This document shows, in pieces, positions 6,243 to 14,965 of a stretch of DNA of 56,175 nt; the stretch's first letter is position 1, and each line of letters starts with the position of its first letter. The stretch covers positions 1 to 56,175 of the forward strand of contig JAJPJO010000331.1 of assembly GCA_021324135.1 (NCBI GenBank), written 5' to 3'. The notes below the pieces were generated by a model. The model had not been told where the DNA came from, did no database searches, and worked only from the letters and a program-made list of their open reading frames with translations. The position numbers and the translations under genes were made by a program. The DNA comes from Pseudomonadota bacterium (GTDB taxonomy: Bacteria > Cyanobacteriota > Vampirovibrionia > Obscuribacterales > Obscuribacteraceae).

Positions 6243-8903
6243 ATGACTTCCACGCTTGAAGGCAAAGCAACCGAGTCGATGCGCCGCACCGCAGACGGTG
6301 CTGATATTTTCTGCCGCATCAAAGGGGACGGAGCTGAGCTGATCGTCTTCATCCACGCCGTAGGTGGTGATTACACCAACTGGGAGCCGCAGCTCGAGCA
6401 CTTTTCCAGCCAATATACCTGTCTTGCCTTTGACTGTCGCGGTCATGGCAAATCAAAACTTTCAGCCAATGCATCAATAGCCGAACAGACGACTATGGAC
6501 TGCTTTGCTCGCGACGCTGCTTTCCTCATAGAGCATCTCGGCTTTTCCAAAGCGCACGTAGTAGGACTTTCCATGGGTGGAGTGATCGCCCAGAAACTGG
6601 TTGAGCTGTCTCCTGAAAAGGTTCAGTCATTGACGCTGGCGAATACCTGGTGCTATGCGCCCGAGGGACCGGAGCGCATCCGTTACATCGAGGAGCAGCT
6701 CGAGGGCAAGTCAATGGCGGAGGGCGCTCGCAGCATGATTCCCGGTCTCTTCGCACCGGGCACGGCACGCGACATCGTCGAGGTGGTCGTTCAATCCGAG
6801 AGCAAGAAGGACAAAGAGGTCTATCTTGCCACCTGGCGTTCGATGTTCGATGTGGACTTAAGGGAAGGGCTGGGGAATATTCGCGTTCCGACATTGCTCA
6901 TTGGTGGTAGCGCCGATAATATCACCCCCACGAGCCCGCTTCTGACATACATGGCATCGAGATTGCCGCTGGCGCAACTGAAGGAACTGAAGGACGCCGG
7001 GCACTTCACCAATCTCGAGCAGCCGCGGCAATTCAACGACGCTTTAGCCGTCAATCTCAGGCGGGCTCGCGCTCAAAATCCGGCTTTTAGCAATGCCACG
7101 AGATTGCAACCTCAGGCCCGCAAAATGGTCGAGCTGGAGACGGATACTACCGCTCATGCCCTCATGCGTCTTTTACCCATGCGCGGCATTGATTGTTTTT
7201 TCTCCAATTCCGGCACCGATTTCACTCCGATTATTGATGCGCTGGCGCGCTATCACAACGATCCTAACTTCAGTCTTAAAACGGTCGTCGCACCGCATGA
7301 AAATACGGCCATTGCTATGGCGCATGGATACTATCTCTTGAGCAAGCGCCCTCAGGCGGTAATGGCGCATGTCAATGTCGGCACGGCTAACATGGGGCTG
7401 GGATTGATCAATGCCAGCCGATCGCGCATACCCATGTTCGTGATGGCAGGCAAGACCCCGCACTATGACTACGGCATCGATGGCTGCCGCACCAACTTCG
7501 TGCAATGGGGACAAGACACATTCGATCAGGGTGCTTACTTTCGTGAATTCACAAAATGGGATTACGAGCTGAAGGGACCACACCATCTCGAAACTGTCGT
7601 CGATCGCGCTCTGGCAATCAGCCAGAGCGATCCGCAGGGGCCTGTCTATCTGACTCTGCCGAAAGAGTCCTTGTGCGCGCCTCTGGAAAATCCAACCGTC
7701 GGCACGACATCGAGCCAGGCGGCCAGTCTGGCAGGATGTGCGCCAGCGGCGGAGATCGACCGTGCCTGCCAACTGATCGCCGGCGCTAAGAGACCTTTGA
7801 TTATTACCGCCGAAGCCGGTCGCTACAGCGGCTGCCCGCAAGCGCTCCTTTCTCTCTGCCAGCGCTTCGCGATCCCAGTGATCGAGCACGGCAAACGCAA
7901 TTTCTTCAACTTTCCAACCAATCATCCCATGCATTTGGGGTTCGCTCCATCACCATATGTCGAGGAAGCCGATGTGATTCTTGTGGTGGAAAGCCACGTT
8001 CCATGGATTCCCGAGCTTTCCAACCTGGACGAGCCGCGCCGATCGGCGCCACCGCGCGTGGTGCAGATTGGCATCGATCCTCTCTGCCAGCGCCTGCCGA
8101 TGCGCTCTTTCCCAGCCGTTTTGGCCCTGAGCGGCAATCCTGCCGATACACTGACTGAGATCGAGTATAGGCTCGAGGGCATGTTCGTGCATGATTATGC
8201 TGCAGCCGAAGCCCGGGGCGAGGGCGATCGCTTTCCGTTCTTCGAGAGTATCGACAGCCGTCACGCCCAATTGTGCGAGGAGCACCTGCGCGTGTTCAAC
8301 ACCGCCAGGACCGGCGCCAAAGCGCACGAGAGCCGGACCTTGATCACCAAGACCTACCTCTCGTATGCAATCGGGGAAACGATTGACGATGATGTGGTCA
8401 TATTCAATGAATACAATCTCGATCCGACGCTCGTCCCCCGGCATCTCAGCGATTCCTGGTTCGAGAATTCCATTGCCAGCGGACTGGGATGGTCGCTGGG
8501 AGCGGCCTTGGGAGCTCAATTAGCTTCGCCGTCTCAAACGATGATGGTGACGCTGGGCGACGGCACCTACTTGTTCAACACTCCCTTGTCTGCTCACTAC
8601 GTTGCCTCGGCCTATAAGTTGCCGATCGTCATCGTGGTTTTCAACGACAGCGCCTGGTCGACAATCAAGAAATCATACAAAGGCACCACCCGTGATGGCT
8701 GGGCAACGCGAGTGGGACAGATGCCGCTCTGCGATTTCGATTTGACCATCGGCTTCGAGCAGGTGGCGCAGTCTTGCGGCGGCATCGGTCTGCGGGTGGA
8801 GAGCCCGGCGGACCTCATGGGCACACTGAGAACGGCGATTGATACAGCCCGGACTCAGGGTCGTCATGTGCTTGTCAATGTTATCTGCGAGCGCGATGGT
8901 TAG
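6243..8903 (+). CDS. Fusion: alpha/beta hydrolase plus thiamine-diphosphate-dependent enzyme
   Basis: An 886-residue two-enzyme fusion starting at an ATG after GAGGATCAAG. Residues 1-275 are an alpha/beta hydrolase with oxyanion motif HAVGG (39-42), nucleophile S110 in GLSMGG, acid D225 and H254 in DAGHFTN, closest in style to enol-lactonases and 3-oxoadipate hydrolases. Residues 297-886 are a ThDP enzyme of the acetolactate synthase/benzoylformate decarboxylase type: the cofactor-activating glutamate is E353 in PHENTAIAMAHGY, and the C-terminal GDGTYLFN to FND segment binds the Mg-diphosphate. The glutamate argues against glyoxylate carboligase, which lacks it. It is the last gene of the operon, 10 nt after the amidohydrolase gene. 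Coupling of a hydrolysis to a decarboxylation or carboligation is inferred; no frameshift or stop separates the two halves. Confidence 0.82.
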   Translation: MTSTLEGKATESMRRTADGADIFCRIKGDGAELIVFIHAVGGDYTNWEPQLEHFSSQYTCLAFDCRGHGKSKLSANASIAEQTTMDCFARDAAFLIEHLGFSKAHVVGLSMGGVIAQKLVELSPEKVQSLTLANTWCYAPEGPERIRYIEEQLEGKSMAEGARSMIPGLFAPGTARDIVEVVVQSESKKDKEVYLATWRSMFDVDLREGLGNIRVPTLLIGGSADNITPTSPLLTYMASRLPLAQLKELKDAGHFTNLEQPRQFNDALAVNLRRARAQNPAFSNATRLQPQARKMVELETDTTAHALMRLLPMRGIDCFFSNSGTDFTPIIDALARYHNDPNFSLKTVVAPHENTAIAMAHGYYLLSKRPQAVMAHVNVGTANMGLGLINASRSRIPMFVMAGKTPHYDYGIDGCRTNFVQWGQDTFDQGAYFREFTKWDYELKGPHHLETVVDRALAISQSDPQGPVYLTLPKESLCAPLENPTVGTTSSQAASLAGCAPAAEIDRACQLIAGAKRPLIITAEAGRYSGCPQALLSLCQRFAIPVIEHGKRNFFNFPTNHPMHLGFAPSPYVEEADVILVVESHVPWIPELSNLDEPRRSAPPRVVQIGIDPLCQRLPMRSFPAVLALSGNPADTLTEIEYRLEGMFVHDYAAAEARGEGDRFPFFESIDSRHAQLCEEHLRVFNTARTGAKAHESRTLITKTYLSYAIGETIDDDVVIFNEYNLDPTLVPRHLSDSWFENSIASGLGWSLGAALGAQLASPSQTMMVTLGDGTYLFNTPLSAHYVASAYKLPIVIVVFNDSAWSTIKKSYKGTTRDGWATRVGQMPLCDFDLTIGFEQVAQSCGGIGLRVESPADLMGTLRTAIDTARTQGRHVLVNVICERDG

Positions 8904-8954
8904 GTAGAATTGATCTTGGCTAAGGACGCTTTTGGAATCAGGAGGGAGATTTGC

Positions 8955-9485
8955 ATGCGACTAGTTCCTCGAGCTTCACTTTCTTTGGTCTTGCTTTCAA
9001 ATTTTATGGTTCTCTCCGCCATGGCTGCCCAGGAGTCCGATAAGCAGACGGGTGGGGCTAAGCCGATAGGCGAGACGTCGGGCAAGGAGATCATCCTGCA
9101 CGGCGGTCAACCCAAAGAAGTCCTGATGTTGAATGGCCGCGCGCAGCAAAAGGAAGAGCGCCTGGCAAAGGCGAATAAAAGCATGTTGCATCGCCTTGAT
9201 TTTCGGGTCGAGGGCAGCGGTTGCGCGGCTTGCCTCGGGCGAGTACGCAAGCGCATCGACAAGCTCACAGGCGTGATCGAGGTGGCGGTTGCCATCAAAA
9301 AACCATACGGCGTCGCCGTCATCTATGACGCCGGCAAACTCTCCCAGGAAAAGATCTTAAAGGAAGGGAAAGAAGGCGAAGCGGCCGACATCAAGTTCAT
9401 CGATATAGATGATGTGAAAATTGACTTCGACAAGCTGCCGATCGTTCTGGTTCCGAAGTTCAACAATCTACTCAAAAAGGATTGA
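8955..9485 (+). CDS. Small secreted HMA-like protein with CxxC motif
   Basis: The ATG at 8955 follows AGGAGG (8940-8945) with ideal spacing, so the upstream TTG at 8910 is not used. The 176-residue product begins with a signal peptide ending near SAMAAQ. The region FRVEGSGCAACLGRVRKRID resembles the metal-binding loop GMxCxxC of heavy-metal-associated domains (CopZ, MerP), with the following helix and a beta strand VAVAIKKPYGVAVIY in place. Metal binding outside the cytoplasm is a reasonable inference, but the rest of the protein is not recognised. It lies 51 nt after the fusion gene and could be co-transcribed. Confidence 0.65.
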   Translation: MRLVPRASLSLVLLSNFMVLSAMAAQESDKQTGGAKPIGETSGKEIILHGGQPKEVLMLNGRAQQKEERLAKANKSMLHRLDFRVEGSGCAACLGRVRKRIDKLTGVIEVAVAIKKPYGVAVIYDAGKLSQEKILKEGKEGEAADIKFIDIDDVKIDFDKLPIVLVPKFNNLLKKD

Positions 9486-9536
9486 CCCGGGAGCGGATGC
9501 GCAGGTCCGTTCCACACAGAGGCGGGGGTGCTTGCC

Positions 9537-9947
9537 TTAGTTAGGCAAAACGCCGACGATCGGCTCTCTTGCCTCGGCTACGAATGTCTGCTGCAAATTG
9601 CCGCAAAACGGCACTTGCACAGGGAAAGTGAAGATAGCCGTCGTCTGCACGCGCACCGTTTCAGGAATGGTGCCGTTGTAATCAACCACCGGTCCTGGTT
9701 GAATGACCATGACCGGAGAGCTGAAGCCTGAGATGACCTGGTTGACCGCCGCGGTGGCATTGCCGGCGTTTGTCTCTTCTGCCGCTGCTCTAGCACAGTC
9801 CTTTGCCAGGGCGTCATGCGCCATTTGGGCCAGGACCATGGCGACGATGTCGACAATAAAGAGGACGACGGGAATCAGCACGAACAAACCGGCTATGACC
9901 TCAACGATGGCGCCCCCAGCTTTCTTTCGTCTTCTCCGGATCAACAT
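9537..9947 (-). CDS. TadE/TadG-like pseudopilin protein
   Basis: A 136-residue protein. A short basic N-terminus (MLIRRRRKKAGGAIVEVIAG) runs into one hydrophobic helix with the glutamate typical of TadE-like pseudopilins, followed by a periplasmic domain with little conservation. The ATG at 9947 follows AGGAGG on the minus strand; the TTG three codons upstream is less likely. It is second in a two-gene set with the gene at 10023-10487. Other Tad genes (tadA, tadB, rcpA) are not in the window, so an actual pilus role is inferred. Confidence 0.62.
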   Translation of the reverse strand: MLIRRRRKKAGGAIVEVIAGLFVLIPVVLFIVDIVAMVLAQMAHDALAKDCARAAAEETNAGNATAAVNQVISGFSSPVMVIQPGPVVDYNGTIPETVRVQTTAIFTFPVQVPFCGNLQQTFVAEAREPIVGVLPN

Positions 9948-9995
9948 TGCACTCAAACCTCCTGAGATACTTTGATCAACCTCACATGCTTATGC

Positions 9996-10018
9996 GCGCC
10001 AGCCGTGCTAGCTGGCGC
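9996..10018. other. Intercistronic 8-bp perfect hairpin
   Basis: GCGCCAGC (9996-10003) and GCTGGCGC (10011-10018) flank a 7-nt loop between the two TadE-like genes, just after the stop of the upstream one. In the minus-strand transcript no T-run follows, so a processing or stabilising hairpin is more likely than a strong terminator. Confidence 0.55.
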
Positions 10019-10022
10019 TTCT

Positions 10023-10487
10023 TCAAGACTGAGCTCCCTCGAGACTGAAGTCCTCAATCGGCCGCTCGCCCACATAGGTGAATGTGAAAGGACCGAGCGG
10101 CAGCAGTGGAATTGAGACAAAAGGCTGAATCTTTACCACTGTGACGACGTGTACCTTTCCCCTGGAGGTCAGTGCTTGAGCGCCGTTTGTGTTAATGAAG
10201 GCAACCCGCGTGGCCGTGTTGCTGACTATAGAGGCACCGGTAAAGTTGGGCAGACCGGAGTTAAACCATGCCGCTTGCTGGGCGTTGAGCGCCGTCGGCA
10301 TGTCGGCGGCAGGCACGACTGCACAGGCGCGCGTGCACATGAAATTGAGATACCAGCCGCAGGCAAAACCAAGCCCGACGTAGATCAGAACCATCATCGG
10401 AATCAAGATCATGCAAACCAAGATGAAAACGGCTGGGCCAAATTCAGCCATTTGATTTCCCTTTTTGTTGCGTCGAAGTCTCTTCAT
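10023..10487 (-). CDS. TadE-like secreted/membrane protein
   Basis: A 154-residue protein starting at the ATG at 10487, seven nt after GGGGAG. The N-terminus MKRLRRNKKGNQMAEFGPAV has the basic leader, Gly and Glu seen in TadE-type pseudopilins, followed by a strongly hydrophobic helix of about 25 residues (VFILVCMILIPMMVLIYVGL). The external part contains two cysteines (CTRAC) that could pair. It is upstream of, and similar in layout to, the 9537-9947 gene, so they are probably paired minor pseudopilins. The function is inferred from architecture only. Confidence 0.6.
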   Translation of the reverse strand: MKRLRRNKKGNQMAEFGPAVFILVCMILIPMMVLIYVGLGFACGWYLNFMCTRACAVVPAADMPTALNAQQAAWFNSGLPNFTGASIVSNTATRVAFINTNGAQALTSRGKVHVVTVVKIQPFVSIPLLPLGPFTFTYVGERPIEDFSLEGAQS

Positions 10488-10766
10488 CGATGAACTCCCC
10501 CAGATTTTCCTCAGCAAAGCGTTATCTTCTCAGACCGAATCAGAGCGGCAGCGCTAAACGTTGAAAAGTGAACGTACCGAAAGCATACACATACACAACT
10601 TTTCCACCACTTGAAAATGTTCCCTCAAACGTCGGTTTTGCATACGCTTGTCAAGATGTTTAATATAAATCATCTCTCATGTTCTTTCGTGGAATGAGAT
10701 AGTTATGGGCGCAGAGATAGTTTAACGGTTATAAGTTTGGGAGGACAATCCCGGAGGAGCTTACTA

Positions 10767-12020
10767 GTGTACAAACGGCAGCCCGGCATGATGACATCGG
10801 CAACCATCTTTCTGGCCTCAGCCATCCTGGCATCGAGCTGCCTGATCACTCCTTGCCGAGCCGAACCAGCAAACCCCTTCCTCGACCAGATTCTCAAGGA
10901 CATTGCCGGCAACAAGCTCACCGAGCAAAAGTTCGGGCAACTGCAAGAATACGTGCAACGCGATCCGAAAAATTCGCAAGCTCATATCTGTCTGGGCCTG
11001 GCTCTGGACAATCTCGGGCTGAACGATCAGGCGGCCATTCAGTTCGAGCTGGCCGTGCGCTATGGCGCCGATAATCCCAAAGCCCTGGTCGAGCTGTGCA
11101 AAGAGTGGATCCGCCTCGGTCACGCTCCAGCTGCCATTGCCATGTTGAATGAGGGTTTGCACAAATTTCCCAACGATCCGGAGATGTTGTATCTGGTCGG
11201 CGATTTCCTTTTGCAGCAGAAACAGCGGGTTAACGCCCAGATTGTTTTGAAAAAAGCGATGGATCTCGATCCGAACATTCCCGGCTTGCCGACTGCATAT
11301 GCAGCCGCGCTAATGGAGGTGAATCCCTCCAGTGCGGTTGGCCTGGCGAGCATGGATCTGCAAAAAAATCCGAGGGACGACCGGGCCCTTCGGGTTCGTG
11401 GTTTCTCCTATCGCATGCTGGGCGAGTATGAAAAAGCGGCGAAGGATTTGCAGATTTGCTTCGACCGCTTGCCGGTTCTGATGGGCGTCGCCGAGGCTCT
11501 GGCCGAGTGTTACTACTGGATGGGTGATTACGCCAAGGCAGTCCGCCCGGCTGTTTTTGTGACCGCTTTTACATGTTTTCCCGATGTCGAGCAGTCCGGA
11601 AATATTTCAAAGTTGCTGCGCGTCTTGCGCAAACTGCCTAAGGATAAAGTCGTGCCGTTGGTTTCGGAAGTCGAAAACGAGATCGCCAAGCATTACACGA
11701 AACCCGAGTTCAATTACACGCTCGGCAAGGCCTATGATGACCTGGAGATGCATAGTGCAGCAATGGCGGAGTATAAAAAAGCAATTGCCATCGATCCGAA
11801 ATATGTGAAACCATACTACCGACTGGGAATCGATCAGGAGCTGTTTATCCGGGACTACGATGCGGCTTTGCAGAACTACAAAATGGCTCATTCGCTCAGA
11901 CCCTGGGATCAAGAAATCGATCTGGCTTACATGCGGCTCGACGATCGGCTCAGCAACAAGAAAGGCGACCTGGCCTGGAAGTGGAAAGATTGGCTGCGCA
12001 AGACGCTTAATGAAAATTGA
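10767..12020 (+). CDS. Secreted TPR-repeat protein
   Basis: The GTG at 10767 lies 9 nt after GGAGG (10753-10757) and gives 417 residues; ATGs at 10788 and 10791 are alternatives. The N-terminus has a hydrophobic export signal ending near CRAEP. The rest is made of tetratricopeptide repeats, for example the stretches around NSQAHICLGLALDNLGLNDQ and the later copy with LGKAYDDLEMHSAAMAEYKK and AIAIDPKYVKPYYRLG. TPR proteins act as protein-binding scaffolds; the partner is unknown. The stop overlaps the next start (TTGA), so it is probably co-transcribed with the unknown gene, the PhoU-like gene and the phosphate transporter downstream. Confidence 0.72.
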   Translation: MYKRQPGMMTSATIFLASAILASSCLITPCRAEPANPFLDQILKDIAGNKLTEQKFGQLQEYVQRDPKNSQAHICLGLALDNLGLNDQAAIQFELAVRYGADNPKALVELCKEWIRLGHAPAAIAMLNEGLHKFPNDPEMLYLVGDFLLQQKQRVNAQIVLKKAMDLDPNIPGLPTAYAAALMEVNPSSAVGLASMDLQKNPRDDRALRVRGFSYRMLGEYEKAAKDLQICFDRLPVLMGVAEALAECYYWMGDYAKAVRPAVFVTAFTCFPDVEQSGNISKLLRVLRKLPKDKVVPLVSEVENEIAKHYTKPEFNYTLGKAYDDLEMHSAAMAEYKKAIAIDPKYVKPYYRLGIDQELFIRDYDAALQNYKMAHSLRPWDQEIDLAYMRLDDRLSNKKGDLAWKWKDWLRKTLNEN

Positions 12021-13057
12021 GTCGAATTGCCGTGCAAAGGCTTAGCTACGTTCCCTATCATTTGCTTGCCGAGCGGCCCAACATCATCGTCGATGGTGCC
12101 GCCAACTTGCAAACGAGGTTGACGCTCTCCCACTGGCCGCACAGCCGCACGCCGCCGAATTTGAAGGCCGATCTCTCCGCCGAGAGCGTCTTCAAATTTA
12201 TTGAAAGCGTCGATCAATCCGAGGAGCTCAGCGCGCTTCTCGATGGCGTCGAGGCGGCTTCCAATAATCATTTCGATGAGGACGGTTTGGTGTCACTCTA
12301 TTCGATACTAAACCCGGATGATGCCGTCGACAACCGAGATTTTCTCATCGCAGTGGCACGAGCAGGGGATTTCAGCACCTATGAAGATCGCGACGCTGCC
12401 CGAGTCTCGTTTGTCATTTCAGCCTGGAGCGATCCCGACCGTTCGCCGCTGAAGCGCACCGCATTCAGTGGCACGCACGATGAGCTTACCGCTGTTCTTT
12501 ATGAAGAGCTTCTCGACAGGCTGCCTGCTATCGTGGCGCGCATCGAGCATTTCGAGCACCTCTGGCGAATAGATGACGACTTTTTGACGCTCACTGAAAG
12601 GGCGATAGCAGCCGGCAAAATTGAAATCAGTGAAGATGAAGCAATCGATCTGGCTATCGTCGATATCCCGGATGGTGGCATCATCGAGCCATCGAAAAGC
12701 CCGGCGCATGCAAGCAGCTGGATCAGCTCCGTTTGCCATCCCATGGCAATCCACAATGCCATCAACTGCAATCGCGTCCTTGTCAGACAGGGGCGAATGT
12801 ATGAGCTCTATTTCCGTTATGAGACCTGGGTTGATTTTGTTTCCCGGCCGCTCAAGCCGAGAATTGATTTAACCGGCTTTGCCGAGCGGCTCAGCAAGAT
12901 GGAAGGAGGCGGGCGCTGGAGTTTCAGTGGTGTAGACGATATAATCGCTCGTTTGCGCTTGCAAGGCAAAAAGGAAAGTCGTCTATCGCCCAACCAATTC
13001 GTTAAACTACTGAGTGAGGAATGCCTCCAGCTCGCCGGCTCTGCCGATGCATCCTAG
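12017..13057 (+). CDS. Conserved hypothetical protein with NHFDEDG motif
   Basis: A 346-residue cytoplasmic protein without signal peptide. The start is a TTG overlapping the stop of the TPR gene by 4 nt, which suggests coupled translation. N-terminal blocks NIIVDGAANLQTRLTLSHWP and NNHFDEDGLVSLYS look strongly conserved, and the HFDEDG loop recalls the metal-binding loops of DHH-type phosphoesterases (HxDxDG). This resemblance is weak, and I do not assign an activity. It may correspond to an uncharacterised DUF family (possibly DUF6687), which I cannot verify. It is in an operon with PhoU-like and Pit genes, so a link to phosphate is suggested by position only. Confidence 0.6.
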   Translation: MSRIAVQRLSYVPYHLLAERPNIIVDGAANLQTRLTLSHWPHSRTPPNLKADLSAESVFKFIESVDQSEELSALLDGVEAASNNHFDEDGLVSLYSILNPDDAVDNRDFLIAVARAGDFSTYEDRDAARVSFVISAWSDPDRSPLKRTAFSGTHDELTAVLYEELLDRLPAIVARIEHFEHLWRIDDDFLTLTERAIAAGKIEISEDEAIDLAIVDIPDGGIIEPSKSPAHASSWISSVCHPMAIHNAINCNRVLVRQGRMYELYFRYETWVDFVSRPLKPRIDLTGFAERLSKMEGGGRWSFSGVDDIIARLRLQGKKESRLSPNQFVKLLSEECLQLAGSADAS

Positions 13058-13095
13058 ATGGACAATCAGGGCCGAGAACAAAGGAGTCTTGTGAT

Positions 13096-13755
13096 ATGAG
13101 CGAAAAGAAAGAGCATGAGAAGAAGGATGCGAAGGACGCGACCTGGCTTTCGCGTATGTTCAAACCGGAGACGGACTTCTTCAGCCTGCTTGCCGAGCAA
13201 GCCAGCATCACTCTCGAGGGCATGGAAGCGCTCGAGCGCTGGATTCAAGAAGGCGCTCACGATCGCTGCCAGATTGTTCGCGATCTCGAGCACAAGGCCG
13301 ACAAGCACAAGCTTAAATTGGCTCAGCATCTTGTTGGAACGCTGATCACTCCCATCGATCGCGAGGATATATACGATTTATCGGCACGGCTTGATGAGGT
13401 CATAAACACAGGCAAGCGAGTCGTCCGAGAGATGGAGGCGTTTGAGGTGCGATCGGAGCGAACCGAGCTCATGCACATGGCGGCCATTCTCGCGGATGGA
13501 TCGCGTTGCTTGCTTAGTTCATTCGACAATCTCGGCTCTGATTTGGTCGAGGCGGCCACCCAGGCGACGCTGGCGCGTAAATCGGATGCCAAGCTGGACA
13601 AGCTTTATAGAACATCGATGCCTGAGCTCTTCAAAGAAGATGATGTGAAACGGATCATGAAAATGGTCGAGATATACAGGACCATGAGCTATGCAGGCAG
13701 CCGAATTGACATTGTCGGTGAAAAGCTGTTACATGTAATCGTAAAGATGAGTTGA
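13096..13755 (+). CDS. PhoU-like DUF47 family protein
   Basis: The ATG at 13096 lies 9 nt after AAGGAG (13081-13086), giving 219 residues. The protein is all-helical and matches DUF47/PhoU-like proteins: FFSLLAEQASITLEGMEALE at the N-terminus, IVRDLEHKADKHKLKLAQHL with the family's ExxAD metal-binding motif, and TPIDREDIYDLSARLDEVIN in the middle. These proteins pair with Pit-type transporters and are thought to control phosphate uptake. It lies directly upstream of the Pit gene, exactly as in many bacteria. Confidence 0.88.
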   Translation: MSEKKEHEKKDAKDATWLSRMFKPETDFFSLLAEQASITLEGMEALERWIQEGAHDRCQIVRDLEHKADKHKLKLAQHLVGTLITPIDREDIYDLSARLDEVINTGKRVVREMEAFEVRSERTELMHMAAILADGSRCLLSSFDNLGSDLVEAATQATLARKSDAKLDKLYRTSMPELFKEDDVKRIMKMVEIYRTMSYAGSRIDIVGEKLLHVIVKMS

Positions 13756-13807
13756 AAGATATCAGTTCGCTCTTTAGCTCAGAGCGGGCATGGCAGGGAG
13801 CGAATCA

Positions 13808-14854
13808 GTGTCATCGGTCTATATGGTAGTGGCGCTGGTGGTGGTACTCTGTCTGATCTTCACATACACAAACGGATTTCAGGATGGCAGTTCTGTTTGC
13901 GCATCAGCTCTGGCATCACGCTCAATGTCGAGGCGGAGCGCGACCTTGCTGGTCGCCACATTTGAGTTTCTCGGTGCGCTGCTGGGAGGCTCGGCCGTGG
14001 CCGGCACCATATCTCGTATCACCAGTTGGCCGGCGCAGCCGGATCTGTTGCCGGTTTTGGCCAGCGCCTTGTTCGCGGCAATTGCGTGGAACGTCTTCAC
14101 GCGCAAGGTCGGCATTCCGGCAAGCTCGACTCACTCATTGGTGGGTGGCATTGTCGGTTCGGTGGTTGCTGCTAGTGGTGGCTTTCAATATCTCGTCTTC
14201 GGTGATTTCGGCTATCTCATTCATGCCACGGGCTTGTGGAAAGTAGTGCTCAGCCTCTTCGTCAGCCCTGTTGTCGGAATGGCGGTCGGCTATTACCTGC
14301 TGACTTTCGCCGTAATGAATCTGCGCCGAGCTACGACTGAGATGAACATCGTTTTTAAAAAAGCATTTTGGCTGGTCGTACCCGTCCTGGCCTTTGGTCA
14401 TGGAGCCAATGACACGCAAAAGGCCATGGGTGTGATCATGCTGACATTGTGCGCTTCCGGCATTCTGCCCACGAATTCAGAGATTCCACTCTGGGTTCGC
14501 CTGGTGACCGGGCTGTCCATGGCACTGGGTGTATTGAGCTTGGCACCACAGATAGTGCGCAAGGTCGGCGGCATCTATAAGTTGAAACCGCTTCACGGAT
14601 TGGTGTCGGAAACGGCATCGAGCATCATCGTAGCATTCGCATCAGCGACTGGCGGACCCCTGGCTGCATCGCAGGTGATTGCATCCACTGTCGTCGGCGT
14701 CGGAGCAGCTGAGCACAAGAAACGCGTCCACTGGATGGTGGCGCGCGATATGGTGCAGGGATGGTGCTTGACCATTCCTTGTGCCGCCTCGGTTGCCTGG
14801 ATAACCTATGTTTTCTTCTTCTGCCATCTCAAGTCATTTTGTTACGGGCAGTAA
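13808..14854 (+). CDS. pit: Pit-type low-affinity inorganic phosphate transporter
   Basis: An integral membrane protein of about 348 residues with ten or so hydrophobic helices. The two signature halves are present: TNGFQDGSSVCASALASRSM at the N-terminus and GHGANDTQKAMGVIM in the second half, where N and D residues coordinate the substrate. PASSTHSLVGGIVGS is also typical. The GTG at 13808 sits 7 nt after GGGAG; the ATG at 13790 is an alternative with a weaker site. It is last in the operon after the PhoU-like gene. It would import phosphate with a cation, consistent with polyphosphate-storing relatives, though polyphosphate kinase is not in the window. Confidence 0.9.
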   Translation: MSSVYMVVALVVVLCLIFTYTNGFQDGSSVCASALASRSMSRRSATLLVATFEFLGALLGGSAVAGTISRITSWPAQPDLLPVLASALFAAIAWNVFTRKVGIPASSTHSLVGGIVGSVVAASGGFQYLVFGDFGYLIHATGLWKVVLSLFVSPVVGMAVGYYLLTFAVMNLRRATTEMNIVFKKAFWLVVPVLAFGHGANDTQKAMGVIMLTLCASGILPTNSEIPLWVRLVTGLSMALGVLSLAPQIVRKVGGIYKLKPLHGLVSETASSIIVAFASATGGPLAASQVIASTVVGVGAAEHKKRVHWMVARDMVQGWCLTIPCAASVAWITYVFFFCHLKSFCYGQ

Positions 14855-14965
14855 CACGTCAATACGTCTTTGGGATGATGAACCTGAGCGCAAATTCAGC
14901 AGCAAGGTGCATTCGTCATCCGCCCGGCTTTGTCATAATATTGGCGCATCAAGAAAGGAGCGAAT

